From Elephas maximus indicus (taxonomy: Eukaryota > Chordata > Mammalia > Proboscidea > Elephantidae), in assembly GCF_024166365.1 (NCBI RefSeq), contig NC_064824.1, positions 130,005,108 to 130,069,107 of the forward strand: a DNA stretch of 64,000 nt, in the 5' to 3' direction. Below, in pieces: positions 1-11,345 of the stretch (position 1 is the first letter of the stretch; each line of letters starts with the position of its first letter). The notes below the pieces were generated by a model. The model was not told where the DNA came from, did no database searches, and saw only the letters and a list, made by a program, of their open reading frames with translations. The translations under genes and the position numbers were made by a program.

Positions 1-545
1 TTTTTCACAAGAAACCGGAAACCCAGATTTTATCGGAAATTTCCCAATTTCTAGATTTTGGCAACTACTTCAAATGAAAATAAAAATGGCGTATGCTGAG
101 CATTTCTTGTCCTGGGGCTGTTTCCAGCCGTGGACCCCAGGTTATGATTCCTGCCCTGGTCTGGCTACTTTGCCAAGCAGAAAAATGGTTAAGCTCACTC
201 TGAACTCAGATACGCTCATCTTTACGCATTTCCAAACCTCTCTTCAATGAGTGGTGTTCATACGTTCGTTTTTGTGGCTGTATCTGACTCACTCACACAC
301 CCCATTTCCCTCTTCCCTTTCTTTCTGGATACTGACACTTCTTGGGGTTATCAAAGCCACTACTGTTGAAATACCAACTTCTAAACCACATGATCCTAAG
401 CGAGGCATCAGACTGGGCTAAGCCAGCAAGGAAAAATGGGACTAGATTCTTCTGTCACTCTGACAATGTTTTGTGAACCTAGAGTGAGACTTCCTGACTT
501 AGTCTCTGCCACTCTTCACATCTGATTGCATGGGAACAGAGCAAG
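1..545. other. Unassigned sequence
   Basis: No gene or repeat I can name; AT-rich, non-coding in appearance. Confidence 0.5.
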
Positions 546-697
546 AAACCAAACCAAACCCATTTCTGTAGCGTCAATTCCAACTCATAGAGACCTTGTA
601 GGATGGAGTAGAACAGCCCTGTAGGGATTCCAAGGCTGTAATCTTTATGGAAGCAGACTGGCCCATCTTTCTCCTGCAGAGTTCGAATCCACTAACT
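546..697 (-). mobile_element. AfroSINE, truncated
   Basis: Begins with the A-rich tail 'aaaccaaaccaaaccc' and runs through the RTE-like tail and body, with the tRNA-derived head missing. Abuts an opposite-strand fragment at 698. Confidence 0.85.
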
Positions 698-800
698 GCT
701 CCTTGGAAACCCTATGGGGCAGCTCTACTCTGTCCCATAGGGTTGCTGTGAATCAGAATCAATTCAAGGGCAATGGGTTTGGGTTTTTTTGGTGATCTAA
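698..800 (+). mobile_element. AfroSINE 3' fragment
   Basis: Starts at 'ctccttggaaaccctatgg' and ends in 'gcaatgggtttgggtttttt'; 5' truncated. With the preceding copy it forms a head-to-head inverted pair. Confidence 0.85.
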
Positions 801-823
801 TTAAGGAGTTGTTTTGGTGAATT

Positions 824-982
824 GAAACCCTGGTGGCACAGTGGTTAAAAGCTATGGCTGCTAACCAAAAGGTTGGCAGTTCAAATCCACCAGGCGCTCC
901 TTGGAAACCATATGGGGCAGTTCTATTCTGTCCTGTAGGGTCACTATGAGTCAGACTTGACTTGACGGCAAAGGGTTTGGTG
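824..982 (+). mobile_element. AfroSINE, near full length
   Basis: The tRNA-derived head 'ggtggcacagtggttaaaag' contains box A and the following 'ggcagttcaaatcc' box B; the RTE-type tail ends at 'ggcaaagggtttgg'. Confidence 0.92.
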
Positions 983-1132
983 AAGTGGTTAAAGAGTTTG
1001 GCTGATAACCAAAAGGTCAGCAGCTTGAATCCACCAGTTGCTTCTCGGAAACTCTGTAGGGTAGTTCTACCCACCTATAGGGTCGGTATGACCCAGAATT
1101 GACTCAAACTGCAGTGGTTTTGGTGTTTGGTG
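983..1132 (+). mobile_element. AfroSINE, diverged
   Basis: Directly follows the previous copy in the same orientation, starting 'tgaagtggttaaagagtttg'. Tandem placement could be insertion into the tail of the first. Confidence 0.85.
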
Positions 1133-1149
1133 AATGAATTTGTATCTGG

Positions 1150-1335
1150 AAGTTCCTGGGTGGTGCAAACAGTTAACATGCTCGGTTGCTAACTGAAAGG
1201 TTGGTGATATGAGTCCACCCGGAGGTGTTTTCAAAGAAAAATCAGCCATTAAAAACCCTATGGAGTACAGTTCTACTCTGACACACATGGGGTCGCCATG
1301 AGTCAAAATCAACTAGATGGCAACCAGTAGTTTAA
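1150..1335 (+). mobile_element. AfroSINE, older long form
   Basis: Starts 'ttcctgggtggtgcaaac' and carries the longer middle with 'aaaaatcagccattaaaaac'; tail 'acacatggggtcgccatgag'. It represents the older, longer subfamily. Confidence 0.88.
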
Positions 1336-1668
1336 TTTGTATCTTGCTCCAATCATTAAGCTATTGTATCTCAGCTCCAAACCCAGCCTTCTGTACTCTG
1401 CTTTGTAATTCTAGAGCTGGGTCTCTGCAAAGCACACTTCTGCTTTGCAGCTAGCTCCCTGTGAGGCTCTGCCTGTAGGGGGTGCTAGAGGGAGAACACA
1501 AAGCTGGAGGACTGGGAAGAGCCCGAGCCTTCCTGACTGCCTCCCACTCCCGTGAGGGGCTCTCTCACAATGCTCGTCACTCTGGCAGCAGCAGTTCCTT
1601 CCAGTAGCAGCTGCCGAATACAGTTCCAGTGTTTTCAACGCTTATGGAAACAGTCTCCTCACACCACC
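1336..1668. other. Unassigned sequence with a weak CTCF-like site
   Basis: Moderately GC-rich stretch between repeats. 'cctgtagggggtgc' at 1481-1494 resembles the CTCF core with two mismatches. No coding potential recognised. Confidence 0.4.
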
Positions 1669-2080
1669 TGTCTTAGTTACCTGGCGCTGTCATAAGAAAA
1701 AATACCACAGCTGCATGGTTTTAAAGAACAGAAATTTATTGTCTCACAGTTTGGGAGGTTAGAAGTCCAAATCAGGGCGTTGATTCTAGGGGAGTGATCT
1801 TTCTTGTTGGTAGGCCCTGGTGTGCCCTGGCATTCCTTGGCTTACAGATGGATCTTTTCAGTCTCTTCCCCTTGTGTGTTACCGTGTCTATTTTGCCTTT
1901 TTTATAAAACACCACTCAGAGGAGATTAGTTTTAGGACCTACCCTGCCCTGATACATCTTCGTAACATTATAAAAGGAACCTGCCATTTCCAAACGGGGT
2001 CATATTTACAGGTACAAGGGTTAAGCTTCAATATAACTGTTGGGGAGATACAATTCAATCAATCCACCCACACCCTCACA
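1669..2080 (-). mobile_element. MaLR-like solo LTR (MLT1 type)
   Basis: Starts 'tgtcttagttacctggcgct' with 'aataccacag' and 'agaaatttattgtctcacag', the reversed end of MLT1-like ERVL-MaLR LTRs, and runs to 'acaattcaatcaat'. An old, non-coding LTR with no internal region. Confidence 0.8.
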
Positions 2081-2105
2081 GACATCAGTACTGGCAGCCT
2101 GGCAC

Positions 2106-2245
2106 CCCACTTGAACCAAACCAAAAAAAAAAAAAACCAAACCAAACCTGTTGCCGTTGAGTCGATTCCGACCCATAGCGACCCTATAGGAGAGAGTGGA
2201 ACTGCTCCATAGGGTTTCCGGGGAGTGCCTCGTGGATGACACCCC
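2106..2245 (-). mobile_element. AfroSINE, 5' truncated
   Basis: A-rich tail followed by 'ttgagtcgattccgacccat' and the body up to 'gagtgcctcgtggatgac'; head missing. Confidence 0.88.
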
Positions 2246-3119
2246 TCTTTAGACATCTGGTTTTTGGCTCTGTGGGGCTCTTCCTCTGGGCATGCTAGTT
2301 TTAACAGTTTCGATCTCTTCCTTGATTCCCCAAACCCTAGGGGTGATAGTTGCTACTTCGATGATAATTTCTCATTATTATTATTATTACTTTTGCCATT
2401 TCTGATACTTGGTTAACAAATTTATGCATAGTTAACAACTCAGTTCTCTCTGTTCAAATAAGTGGTATGGTTTCTATCTCCTGACTGGATAGATAACTAA
2501 AGTTTGCTCTGTTTTTTTATTCATTAACGAGCACGTATTGGGCACCTACTATGTGACAGGCACTGGAGTCAGTGTTGGGATACAGTGATAAAAAAGACAG
2601 ACAAGCTCCTTGCCTTCCTGGGCGAGAAGAGAAACAGACAATAACCAAACATAGTAGAATCTCGCCTAACCCACACCCATGTACTGGAGAGAGAGATTTC
2701 AACTCTCAATCTCTAACTTAAAAGGCTGAGGCTCATTTAGCTTCTCGGGGAATTTATAACATTGAAGTAGCCAATGTTTCCCATTCTACCCTAAACCCAC
2801 TGACTGAGTTCATGGTGGGCTGACTGCTGTGCCGCCAAACTCTATTCCCACTGGTCAAGACCTACACTTCCCAGGAGTCAGTTGTGTTTGTTTCCAACCC
2901 CTGGGTACGCCATTTGTATTTATATTTCTGGTTATGTAAACCAATAAAATGTAAGTGCTAAAAGAATAAGCATTATTTTTTTATAAAAACTCAACTACAC
3001 GAAGGTTACTATCAACAGTACATGAAGGTTACTTGCATAATTTCGAGTTGCAAGTAGATATTGAATGTCTAAGGGCACTTTACCTCTGTTTCATTCTTTC
3101 CCAGAACCTATAATCCCAG
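2246..3119. other. Mostly unassigned, with an L2 fragment
   Basis: Apart from the L2-like piece at 2512-2640, I see only unique AT-rich sequence and a short ATT run near 2377-2391. Confidence 0.5.
2512..2640 (-). repeat. L2 LINE fragment
   Basis: 'attcattaacgagcacg', 'cacctactatgtgacaggca' and 'gacagacaagctccttgcc' match the conserved 3' region of L2 read in reverse. Confidence 0.6.
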
Positions 3120-3525
3120 TCTATTCATATAAAAACATCAGATAAACTCAGATTAGGAGACAGTCTACGGGATACCTGGCCACTACTTCTCAAGACTGTC
3201 AAGATCATGAAAAACAATGAAAGACTAAGCAATTGTCACAGACCAGAAGAGACTGGGGGAATATGACAATTAAATGCAGTGTGGCACCCTGGATTGGATC
3301 CTGGAACAGAAACAAGAAAATGGAAGAACTGGTAAGATCCAAACGAAGCCTGGAGTTCGATGAATAGTAATGTATCAATGTTGGTTTCTTAGCTTTGACA
3401 AATGTGCCCTGTTAACGATTGGGAAAACTGGATGAGGGGTGTTCAGAAACTCTCTGTACTATTTTCATAACTTATCTGTTAATCTAAAATTACTCCAAAA
3501 TAAAAAGGTTGTTTAAAAAAAAAAA
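3120..3525 (+). repeat. L1 3' UTR remnant with poly(A)
   Basis: Ends in 'ttaatctaaaattactccaa' then 'aataaaaagg' and an A-rich run, the typical 3' end of old mammalian L1 copies. Confidence 0.7.
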
Positions 3526-3847
3526 AACAACTAAATTACACACTTTGGAAGATTTGATAATGTTAGGCTGCTTTTAAACAGTGCTGTAAAATTAGGTGTG
3601 GGCAAGACTCAATTGTAAAAGATAAGGAAAAATTACAAAATCGTGCTTTTCCTTGCTCTAGTGTTCTCATGTTTGTTCTCCACTTAAAGAAACTGAAACC
3701 AGAAATTATAGATGAATTTTTATGGTTATAGTTTACACAAAAAAGATGATGCTGAACTCAAATCAACAGCCTTGTATTTGGCCTTGGTCTTAGACTTTTT
3801 CCAGTTGCTCATTGGCGACCTCAGGGATAACAGAGTAGATCTGCTTA

Positions 3848-3985
3848 GTCGGGGTTTCAGCAGCTGGTTTTTTTGGAAGTAGATTGCCAGGCCTTTCTTC
3901 TGAGGCACCCGTGGGTAGACTGAAATCTCCATCCTTTCACTTAGCAGCCTAACATGTTAATCCTTTACACTACCAGGGACTGCAG
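3848..3985 (-). mobile_element. AfroSINE, old long form, 3'-truncated
   Basis: 'ggaagtagattgccaggcct', 'tctgaggcac' and 'taccagggactgc' are the middle and tRNA head of the long form in reverse; the RTE-like tail is mostly absent. Confidence 0.75.
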
Positions 3986-4245
3986 CCCTAGGCTAAATCT
4001 AGGCAAATGAATGTGCATTTATTTATACTTTTATGAAAATATTTAAGGTAGGTATAGATCACTTTTTATAATTCCCCAATTTTGGTGACTGATTTTTAAT
4101 CAATTTACCAACTGCTCGTCTCAATTGCATCAAATAAGATGGCTTGTACTAAAAATTCAAATAAGATAATCACAGGTTTGTGAACAGTGATCTGAAAAAA
4201 GAGGCAGGGTGTTATAATGGAGAGTGACCAGCTAGGGGTGGGAGG

Positions 4246-4727
4246 GTGGTATGGAATGAATTATGTCTCCCCAAAATATGTGTTGTAAACCCAACCCCCA
4301 TGCCCGCATTTATAATCCCATTTGAGAATTGGTTTTCTTTGTTATGTTAACGAGGCAATATTAATGTAGGGTATGTCTTAAATCAATCCCTTTTGAGACA
4401 TAAAAGAGCAGATGAATCAAGGAAACACAGATGGGGCAAGAGAGATGCCACACCACATGTGATCTCTAGGGAACCAAGCAACAGAAGCTGAAAAGCAATA
4501 AGGACCTTCCTCCAGAGCTAACACAGAGAGAAAGCAGCTATAGGGTCGCTATGAGTTGGAATTGACTGCAGGCCAATGTGTTTAGTTCTTGTTTTTTTTT
4601 TTTAGAGCCTATGTACTGAATTCAGACTTCTAGCCTCCTGAACTGTGAGAAAATAAATTTCTGTTTGTTAAAGCCACCCACTTGTGGTATTTCTGTTATA
4701 GCTGCAGCAGACAGCAATGATACAGGG
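4246..4727 (+). mobile_element. MaLR-like solo LTR, subfamily A
   Basis: Starts 'ggtatggaatgaattatgtc' and ends in 'aataaatttctgtttgttaa' plus 'tggtatttctgttatagc'. Contains 'tgtagggtatgtctt', shared with the LTR at 24249. A short SINE tail has inserted at 4538. Confidence 0.8.
4538..4602 (+). mobile_element. AfroSINE/RTE tail inserted in an LTR
   Basis: Only the tail 'tagggtcgctatgagttgga' plus a T-rich end is present, breaking the LTR between its purine-rich 'agagagaaag' and 'actgaattcagac' parts. A severely 5'-truncated insertion. Confidence 0.75.
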
Positions 4728-5440
4728 CTTTTTGGGAGAGGTCAGGGAAGTTCCCAGAGACAATGGCGTTTGTGTTGAGGTCTGAATATGGCTTAAGGGC
4801 ATATGGGTTGGCAGAATTTAATGAAAAAAAAGTCACATAAACAAACAGAAGCAGTGAACTGTCAGATGGATGTCGTGACAGGGAGCAGCAAGGACCCAGT
4901 GAAGGTGCTCATTTCTGACTGGGGAGGTCTGAAGAGGCTTCCTGGAAGAGGCACCACATAGCTGTGCTTTGAAAGAAGAGTAGGTGGTTCTGTGGGGTGG
5001 GGGAAGGAGCAGCCCTGACTTCAGGCGCAGAGGTGTGAAACCACCTGTTAGGCTTGGGGGAACTATACATAGTTCCATGCAGGGGAATAACATGGTCAGA
5101 CTCACATTTTTAAAAAACGGTGCTCAGCCACAGTCTTGCCTTGCTATTGAAAACATGGTCCTAGGACTACCACCATCATCATCACCTGGGAGCTTTTTAG
5201 AAAACCAGAACCTTAGGCCCCTCCCTGGACCTACTGAATCATCTTCTGCATTTTAATAAGATCCCAGGTGATTCTGATGCACACTGTAACGTGAGAAGCA
5301 CGGATCTAGAGGATGGATTAGAGAGGTACGTTCTGAAGTCTAGGAGGGCATTTAGGAATTTATTGTAATAGCCTGAGCAAGAGACAAAGATGGCCAGAGC
5401 TAGAGGACTAACAGTGAGGAAGAAGAGGGAACAGGTGTTA
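4728..5440. repeat. L2-like region containing MER5A
   Basis: Purine-rich sequence with 'cacatagctgtgctttgaaa' and 'aagaggctt' resembles old L2. A MER5A copy on the - strand lies at 5137-5305 ('cacctgggagctttt', 'gattctgatgcacac'). Confidence 0.5.
5137..5305 (-). mobile_element. MER5A (hAT-Charlie MITE)
   Basis: 'cctactgaatcatcttctgc' and 'caggtgattctgatgcacac' are the conserved MER5A segments in reverse. Confidence 0.75.
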
Positions 5441-5449
5441 CAGAGGTTT

Positions 5450-5752
5450 GTGGTCGTTGTTGTTAGGTGCCGTTGAGTCAGTTCCCACTCATACCAACCC
5501 TGTGTACAACAGAATGAAACACTGCCAGGTCCTGGGCCATTCTTACAATCGTTTTTATGCTTGAGCTCATCTTTGCAGCCACCTTGTCAATCTATCTCGT
5601 TGAGTGTCTCCCTTTTTTCGCTACCTTCTACTTTACCAAGCATGATGTCCTTCTCCAGTAATTGGCCCTTTCTGATGACATGTCCAAAGTAAGCAAGAAA
5701 AAAGACTTGCCATCCTTGGTTCTAAGGAACATCCTGGCTGTACTTCCTCCTT
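5450..5752 (-). mobile_element. RTE LINE 3' fragment
   Basis: Begins with the tail 'ttgttaggtgccgttgagtc', runs through 'acaacagaatgaaacactgc' and 'accaagcatgatgtccttct', and stops in the coding 3' region. Non-functional. Confidence 0.88.
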
Positions 5753-5756
5753 TATA

Positions 5757-5957
5757 CACACCCGTTGCTGTTGAGTTAATTCTGACTCACTCGTAACACC
5801 CTATAGGACAGAGCGGAACTGCCTCGTAGGGTTTCCAAGGCTGAAAATCTTTACGGAAGCCACATCTTTCTCCTGATGAGTGACTGGTGGGTTCTAACTG
5901 CTGACCTTCCCATTTGCAGCCCATTTAAGAGCTTAACCTGTACCACCAGGGCTCCTC
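5757..5957 (-). mobile_element. AfroSINE, full length
   Basis: Tail 'cccgttgctgttgagttaat' to head 'aacctgtaccaccagggctc', immediately after the RTE fragment. Confidence 0.9.
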
Positions 5958-6472
5958 CTTTACAGGAGAATTAAAGGACTTGAGGACGAATAGATTGTCA
6001 GCATGAGGGAAGTGAGGAGCTTAATTGACCTTCAGGCAGTAGGGTGCCAGAGTCTGTAGGAGAGCCAATTATTAAACAACGTTGCCTTCGAGGTGATTCC
6101 AACCCACGGTGTCCTCATGTGTAGCCACTAATAAAAATTAAATTTTATAAGCTTAATGAGTAAATTATATGAAAAACAAAGATAACACTCACCACTCCCT
6201 AATTATTTTACTACACTTTACCATTATCTTAACTCTTGAGGTTATTTTCATCTATCTGTGTGCTTTCTGTGTCATTCCATTAGCCTGGGTGTATCTCTCT
6301 TCCTTAAGTCAGGAGTGTTTATTATCTGTCCAGGTAAAGCACTAATCAGCTCAGAATCTGGGCAGGGTTTAAACCAGCCATTTTCACCACAGTGTAAAGC
6401 AATGTGAGGTTTGAAGCTGGAGCTTGATCTGGCCTCCTACATTGGCTGAAATGGTTCTTTCTCTGCATTTCA
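5958..6472. other. Unassigned sequence
   Basis: Unique AT-rich DNA except a tail-only SINE/RTE fragment near 6078-6125 ('gttgccttcgaggtgattcc', - strand). Confidence 0.5.
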
Positions 6473-6645
6473 TGGGAGTCCCTGGGTGGTGAAAATGGTC
6501 AGCATGCTTGGCTGCTAACCAAAGGGTCGGAGGTTTAAGCCCGCCCTGTGGGCACCTTGAAAGAAAGGCCTGGCAATCTACTTCCATCATTGAAAACCCT
6601 ATGGAGCACACACATGAGGCCACTATGAGTAGAGGTGACTGATGT
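6473..6645 (+). mobile_element. AfroSINE, long form
   Basis: Head 'gagtccctgggtggtgaaaa' and middle 'agaaaggcctggcaatctac'; the tail has a deletion before 'atgaggccactatgag'. Confidence 0.87.
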
Positions 6646-6726
6646 TTTTATGCGTGTCTTGATTATATTCTAAGAAAGGAAATGTTCCCACATTTAGCAA
6701 GTCATTTTTAAATCCCCCTCCTCCAA

Positions 6727-6883
6727 AAAAACTCATTGCTGTTGAGTCAATTCCAACTCATAGTGACCCTGTAGGACAGAGTAGGACTGCCCCATAGGGT
6801 TTCCAAGAAGTGGCTGGTGGTTTTGAACTGCCGACTTTTTGGTTAGCATCCAAGCTCTTAACCACTGCACCACCAGGGCAATC
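6727..6883 (-). mobile_element. AfroSINE, full length
   Basis: Tail 'ttgctgttgagtcaattcc' to head 'ccactgcaccaccagggc'. Confidence 0.92.
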
Positions 6884-7182
6884 CAGAATCTGTCAATTTA
6901 TATATAGTGATAAGAGAACCTATAGGCACACCCAGACAGATTTTATTACCACCTGCTATGAAAAGCCATTCAACTACTTAGAAATTCTCTAAGTAAACAG
7001 GGACTAAGTTTACCTATTAGCTGCATCTGTTCATTGTTACTATACATGCAGTGGAGAGTTTCATGGATACTTTCAGGACCTTAGTGAAAACAGAAACTTT
7101 TTTTTTTGTCTCCCAGCAAGCAAAAACCACAATGGGAATCATTTAAATGTTTCTTCTTATCCAGAGAATGTCCCCTACAGCA

Positions 7183-7387
7183 CTACAAACCCACTGCCTT
7201 CAAGTCCGTTCTGACTCATGGCACCCTGTGTGTCAGGGTAGAACTGCTCCACAGGGCCTGCTTGGCTATAATCTTTACAGACGCAGTTCACTGGGCCTTT
7301 CTTCTGCAGAGCTGCTTAGTGAGTTCAAACCACCACCCTTTAATTTAGCAGCCGATTACAAGCTACCTGTGCTACTCAGGCTCCTTT
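7183..7387 (-). mobile_element. AfroSINE, old long form
   Basis: 'ccactgccttcaagtccgtt' tail, 'tgggcctttcttctgcagag' middle and 'gtgctactcaggctcc' head; considerably diverged. Confidence 0.85.
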
Positions 7388-7490
7388 ATAGATAACAGCT
7401 ATGATTTTTTTTTTTTTTTTTTAATGACAATATTGTCAGGTTTGTGAAGCCAGCGGGAGGAAGGTGGAGAAGTTCGTACCAAAAAAAGCC

Positions 7491-7648
7491 CAACTGGTTG
7501 CTCTCTAGTCACTTTTGGCTCGTAGTGACCCTATAGGACAGAGCAGAACTGCCCCATACAGTTTCCAAGGAGCACCTGGTGGATTCAAACTGCCGACCTT
7601 TTGGTTAGCAGCCAGAGCTCTTAACCACTGTGCCACCAGGGTTTCCAA
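7491..7648 (-). mobile_element. AfroSINE, full length
   Basis: Tail 'gtgaccctataggacagagc' through 'tgccgaccttttggttagca' to head 'tgtgccaccagggtttcc'. Confidence 0.92.
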
Positions 7649-8531
7649 CCTGTGCGTTCCATGTATACCAAAGATCTTGAGATCCCGAATCATAGATTGT
7701 CAGACAATTGTTGAGATCATGTGGTGCAACCCTTCACCTGCTGATCCGGAGAAGGGACTCAGACATGGAGACAGGGAAGGGACTTGTGCAGGATGGCACA
7801 TTCATGTGGTAGGGCCACATTTCCCCCTCACTTCTCCGTTAGGCTCTGGTCCCTGGAGGCAGCCTGCAGCCTCGTCCTGCTTTGCTGTGTGAGTGGCATC
7901 CAAATCCCTGTGTCTGATGGAATTGCTTCTCCTTGTACTGACAGCCTTTCACTCCTGCGGTTTGAGAGCCAATGTCTCTGGTATTTGCTGACCCTGGCTG
8001 CTCACCTCTCTCAGAGGCTTTGATAATGAAATGCAAAAGTGTCAGAACCCCCTCGCCACAGGAAACAGTCCATTTTTCAACCCCTTTCCTCAGCTGAGTT
8101 AATATCTAACCTCCTGTGAGATGCAGAAACACCAAAATCCTATTATTTAGTGACCAGAAATGGCCATAGTCCTACTTTTTCATTTCCTTTAAAAGCCACC
8201 AACCTGCTTTTCTACTTTTTTCTTTCCTCATTTTTATATAATATAAAATATAGGGATTATTCTACCTGGGAGATAGTTTTCATTGGCAAGGAGAGAATAT
8301 TTTTAGATAAAAGATAACTGCAGCTTTTTAAAAAGGCTGAATGAGAACCAAGAAGCCTAGTTGTAGACAACTGAAAAACAAAAGAAATGACAATGACAAA
8401 TGAAATGCAATGGAGTGAGCTTGTAATGGTTCAGTGACGATCTATTGGACCTTGTGCGTCGGCTTAAGCAATCAGTCAAAAAATGTACAACCATGCACAT
8501 ACAAATCTGAAGGTTAGTGCATCAACTTTAA
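7649..8531. other. Unassigned sequence
   Basis: 'tgttgagatcatgtggtgca' suggests an old interspersed remnant at 7690-7760; the rest is unique with no convincing coding frame. Confidence 0.45.
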
Positions 8532-8958
8532 TATGGATTGAATTGTGTCCCCTTCTCAAAATATATGTTGGAATCCTAACCCCTATACTTGCGGGTAGAA
8601 TCCTATTTGGAAACAAGGTTTTTTGTTGTTGTTGTTATGTTAATTCATACCCGGGCAGAGTTGGTTCTAAATCTAATGACCTCTGCGTTATAAAAAGAGC
8701 AGGTGAGACACAGACAGACACACAGACACAGGGCAGAGACAGATGGTATCTGGTGAGGGAGGCAGATGAATCTACAGGTCCAGGAACTCCAAGGACTGGG
8801 GGTTATTAGAAGCTAAAATAGACAAGGACGGCCTTCCCCCTAGAGCCACCCCCTGAATTCAGACGTCTAGCCTCTGAACTGTGAGAAAATGAATTTCTGT
8901 TTTTCAAAGGCACCCATTTGTGGTATTGCTGTTATGGCAACTGTAGGACACTAAGACA
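8532..8958 (+). mobile_element. MaLR-like solo LTR (MLT1 type)
   Basis: Starts 'tatggattgaattgtgtccc', contains 'aatcctaacccctatact', and ends with 'tgaatttctgtttttcaaag' and 'ggacactaagaca'. Old non-coding LTR. Confidence 0.85.
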
Positions 8959-9488
8959 CTTGAGTAGCCATTTCACTAAACGACATCGTACAATGCCAAA
9001 ATGAATAATGATTTTAAAAAATCAGCTTTATTTATTGAGGTGCTATTTACAAAGAATAAAGGCCACTCATTTAAGTTCAATAACCTTTGACAAATGTGTG
9101 TGTTCATGAAACCACCACCACAATCAAGATATAGAACATTCTCCTCAGCCCAAAAGTCCTCTCATGCTGCCTAAGAATAAGTTGGAGACACGATGACTTT
9201 TTTACCCCCAAAATATTTCAGTTTGCATTTCCTAAAAACATGAATTCCCTTACATGACCACAAGACAATGATCCAAATCTGGAAATTAACACCGAAACAA
9301 TCCTATTATCTAATCTATAGACCTTATTAAAATTTTGTCAATTGTTCCAATAATGTCCTTTACGGCAAAAGAAATCCAAGCTTTGAATCGAATCATCTTG
9401 TTTCTTCACTCTACTTTAACTTGGAACAGTTTCTGAGTCTTTCTTTTTCTTCTCACAACACTGGAGTTATTGAAGAGTTCAAAAAAAA
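8959..9488 (-). repeat. Old L1-like sequence
   Basis: 'tttatttattgaggtgctat' and 'caccaccacaatcaagatat' match the reversed 3' region of old L1. Boundaries uncertain. Confidence 0.5.
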
Positions 9489-9643
9489 CCAAACCGAACC
9501 CTTTGCCGTAAAGTCAATTCTGACTCATAGCGACCCTATAGGACAGAGTAGAGCTGCCCCGCAGAGTTTCCAAGGAGTGGCTGGTGGGTTGCTAACCTTT
9601 TGGTTAGCAGCCGAGCTCTTAACTGCTGAGGCACCAGGGCTTC
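9489..9643 (-). mobile_element. AfroSINE, internal deletion
   Basis: Tail 'ccgtaaagtcaattctgact' to head 'ctgaggcaccagggct'; the stretch between 'ctggtgggt' and 'aaccttttgg' is shortened. Confidence 0.9.
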
Positions 9644-9652
9644 TTCTGAAGA

Positions 9653-9800
9653 GTGTTGTTGTTGTTGGGTGCCACTGAGTCAGCTCTGACTCATAGGGAC
9701 CCCATGTACAACAGAACGAAACACTGCTGGTCCTGTGCCATCCTCACAATTGTTACATGTTTGAGCCCATTGTTGCAGCCACTGTGTCCATCCGTCTAGA
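9653..9800 (-). mobile_element. RTE LINE 3' tail
   Basis: 'gttgttgttgggtgccactg', 'acaacagaacgaaacactgc' and 'cattgttgcagccactgtgt': the terminal 150 bases of RTE in reverse. Confidence 0.9.
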
Positions 9801-9985
9801 GGAGGGACTTTGAAGAGTACAGCCAATTATTTTGTAGACTGTCCCTCAATTCAAGTTTGTCAAATGTTCCTCATGATAAGGTTCAGGTTATAAACTTTTG
9901 GCAGGAATGCCACAGAAGTGATTCTTAGTTCTTCTCAATATATCATGTCAGAAGATTTGTAATGTTGATTAGGCCCATTGCTGCT

Positions 9986-10135
9986 AGGTTGTTGTTAGGT
10001 GCCATTGAGTCGGCTCTAACTCATGGCTTTCCCATGTACGACAGAACAAAACATTGCCTGGACTTTGCCACCTTCACGATCTTTGGCGTGCTCAAGTCCA
10101 TTGTTTCAGCCATTGTGTATTTTGAGTGTCTTCCA
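9986..10135 (-). mobile_element. RTE LINE 3' tail
   Basis: 'gttgttaggtgccattgagt' to 'cattgtttcagccattgtgt': a second 5'-truncated tail about 190 bases from the previous one. Confidence 0.88.
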
Positions 10136-10197
10136 ACCTAGGAAGCTCATCTTTTATATCAGACAATATTCTATTGTGAGCCTAGAGTTTCTTTTTT

Positions 10198-11075
10198 CTT
10201 TCCTTCTTTTGGACATTTTATTGTGCTTTAGGTGAAGGTTTATGCAGCAAATTAGTTCCCATTCAATAATTTATATACAAATTGTTCCATGACATTGGTT
10301 GCAATCCTTGCAATATGTCAACACTCTCCTCATTAAAACACCCTAAGTTCCCACTTCCATTCATCTGGTTTCCCTGTCCCTTTCTGCCTTCTCATTTTTG
10401 CTTTGGGTAGAAAATTCTTCACCTAAGACAGTAAGATCTCAATTGGCCCTTTTGGTCTCATGTAGATGATTGTTCTAAGGAGCACCTTTGATCATCTAGT
10501 GAAGATAGTATCTGCCAGTTTTCTGCACTACAAAATTAGTATTTTACTGTTGGTAATTAAAAGCATTTTGTGGGGATATTCTTTGACATCCACTACAGGT
10601 GGCATGGAAACCCCTGTGGCATAGTGGTTAAGAGCTACGGCTAACTAACTAAAAGGTCAACAGTTCGAATCCACCAGGCACCCCTTGGAAACTCTATGGG
10701 GCAGTTCTACCCTGTCCTATAGGGTCACTATTAGTTGAAATCAACTCGATGGCAACAGGTTTTTTTTGGTTTATATTAAGCATCTGCACTCATGGGTGTT
10801 ATTGTTTATTTTATAGCCCTGTCTATTATTTGGGTGAAAGGTGATCTCGAGGAGTGTCTTCAGTTCCAAGTTAAAAGGGTGTCTAAGGGCCATAGTCTCA
10901 GGGGTTCCTCCAGTCTCAATTGGACTTTGAGTTTTGAATTTGAGTTTTTTTATGAATTTGAGTTTTGTTCTACATTTTTTTTCCTACTCTAACTAGGACC
11001 TTCTATTGTGATCTTGGTTACAGCAGTTGGCAGTGGTTGCTGGGCACCATCTAGTTATTCTGGTCTCCATTGACT
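10198..11075 (-). mobile_element. L1 3' UTR (afrotherian type), inverted
   Basis: 'gacattggttgcaatccttg', 'gggtgtctaagggccatagt' and 'gggcaccatctagttattct' are reverse counterparts of the + strand copy at 17862-18356. A SINE has inserted at 10604. A piece of the same UTR ('gatcatctag..agtatctgcc') recurs at 11262-11345. Confidence 0.8.
10604..10770 (+). mobile_element. AfroSINE inside an L1 3' UTR
   Basis: Head 'tggcatagtggttaagagct' to tail 'ctcgatggcaacaggttttt'. Opposite in orientation to the host L1 piece. Confidence 0.92.
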
Positions 11076-11257
11076 AATTTTCAGAAGTAGGTCACCAGGC
11101 CTTTCTTCCTAGTATGTCTTGGTCTAGAAGCTCTGCCAAAACCTGTCCACCATGGGTAACCATGCTGGCATTTGAAGTACCGGTGGCATAGCTTCCAGCA
11201 TTGTAGCATCACAGAAGCCATCACAGTACGACAAACTGACAGACCAGTGGTGGACTG
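11076..11257 (-). mobile_element. RTE LINE 5'-end fragment
   Basis: 'tcagaagtaggtcaccaggc', 'aacctgtccaccatgggtaa' and 'cttccagcattgtagcatca' match the 5' end of the nearly complete RTE at 22190-22371. Confidence 0.82.
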
Positions 11258-11345
11258 GAAGATTATCTTTGATCATCTAGTTAAGACAGTATCTGCCAGT
11301 TTTCTGCACTGTGGGGATATTCTTTGAGATCCACTACATGAAACA

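Noticed and set aside
1820..2212. 130-codon frame as a protein
   Set aside because: It spans an LTR and an AfroSINE; the translation is repeat-derived.
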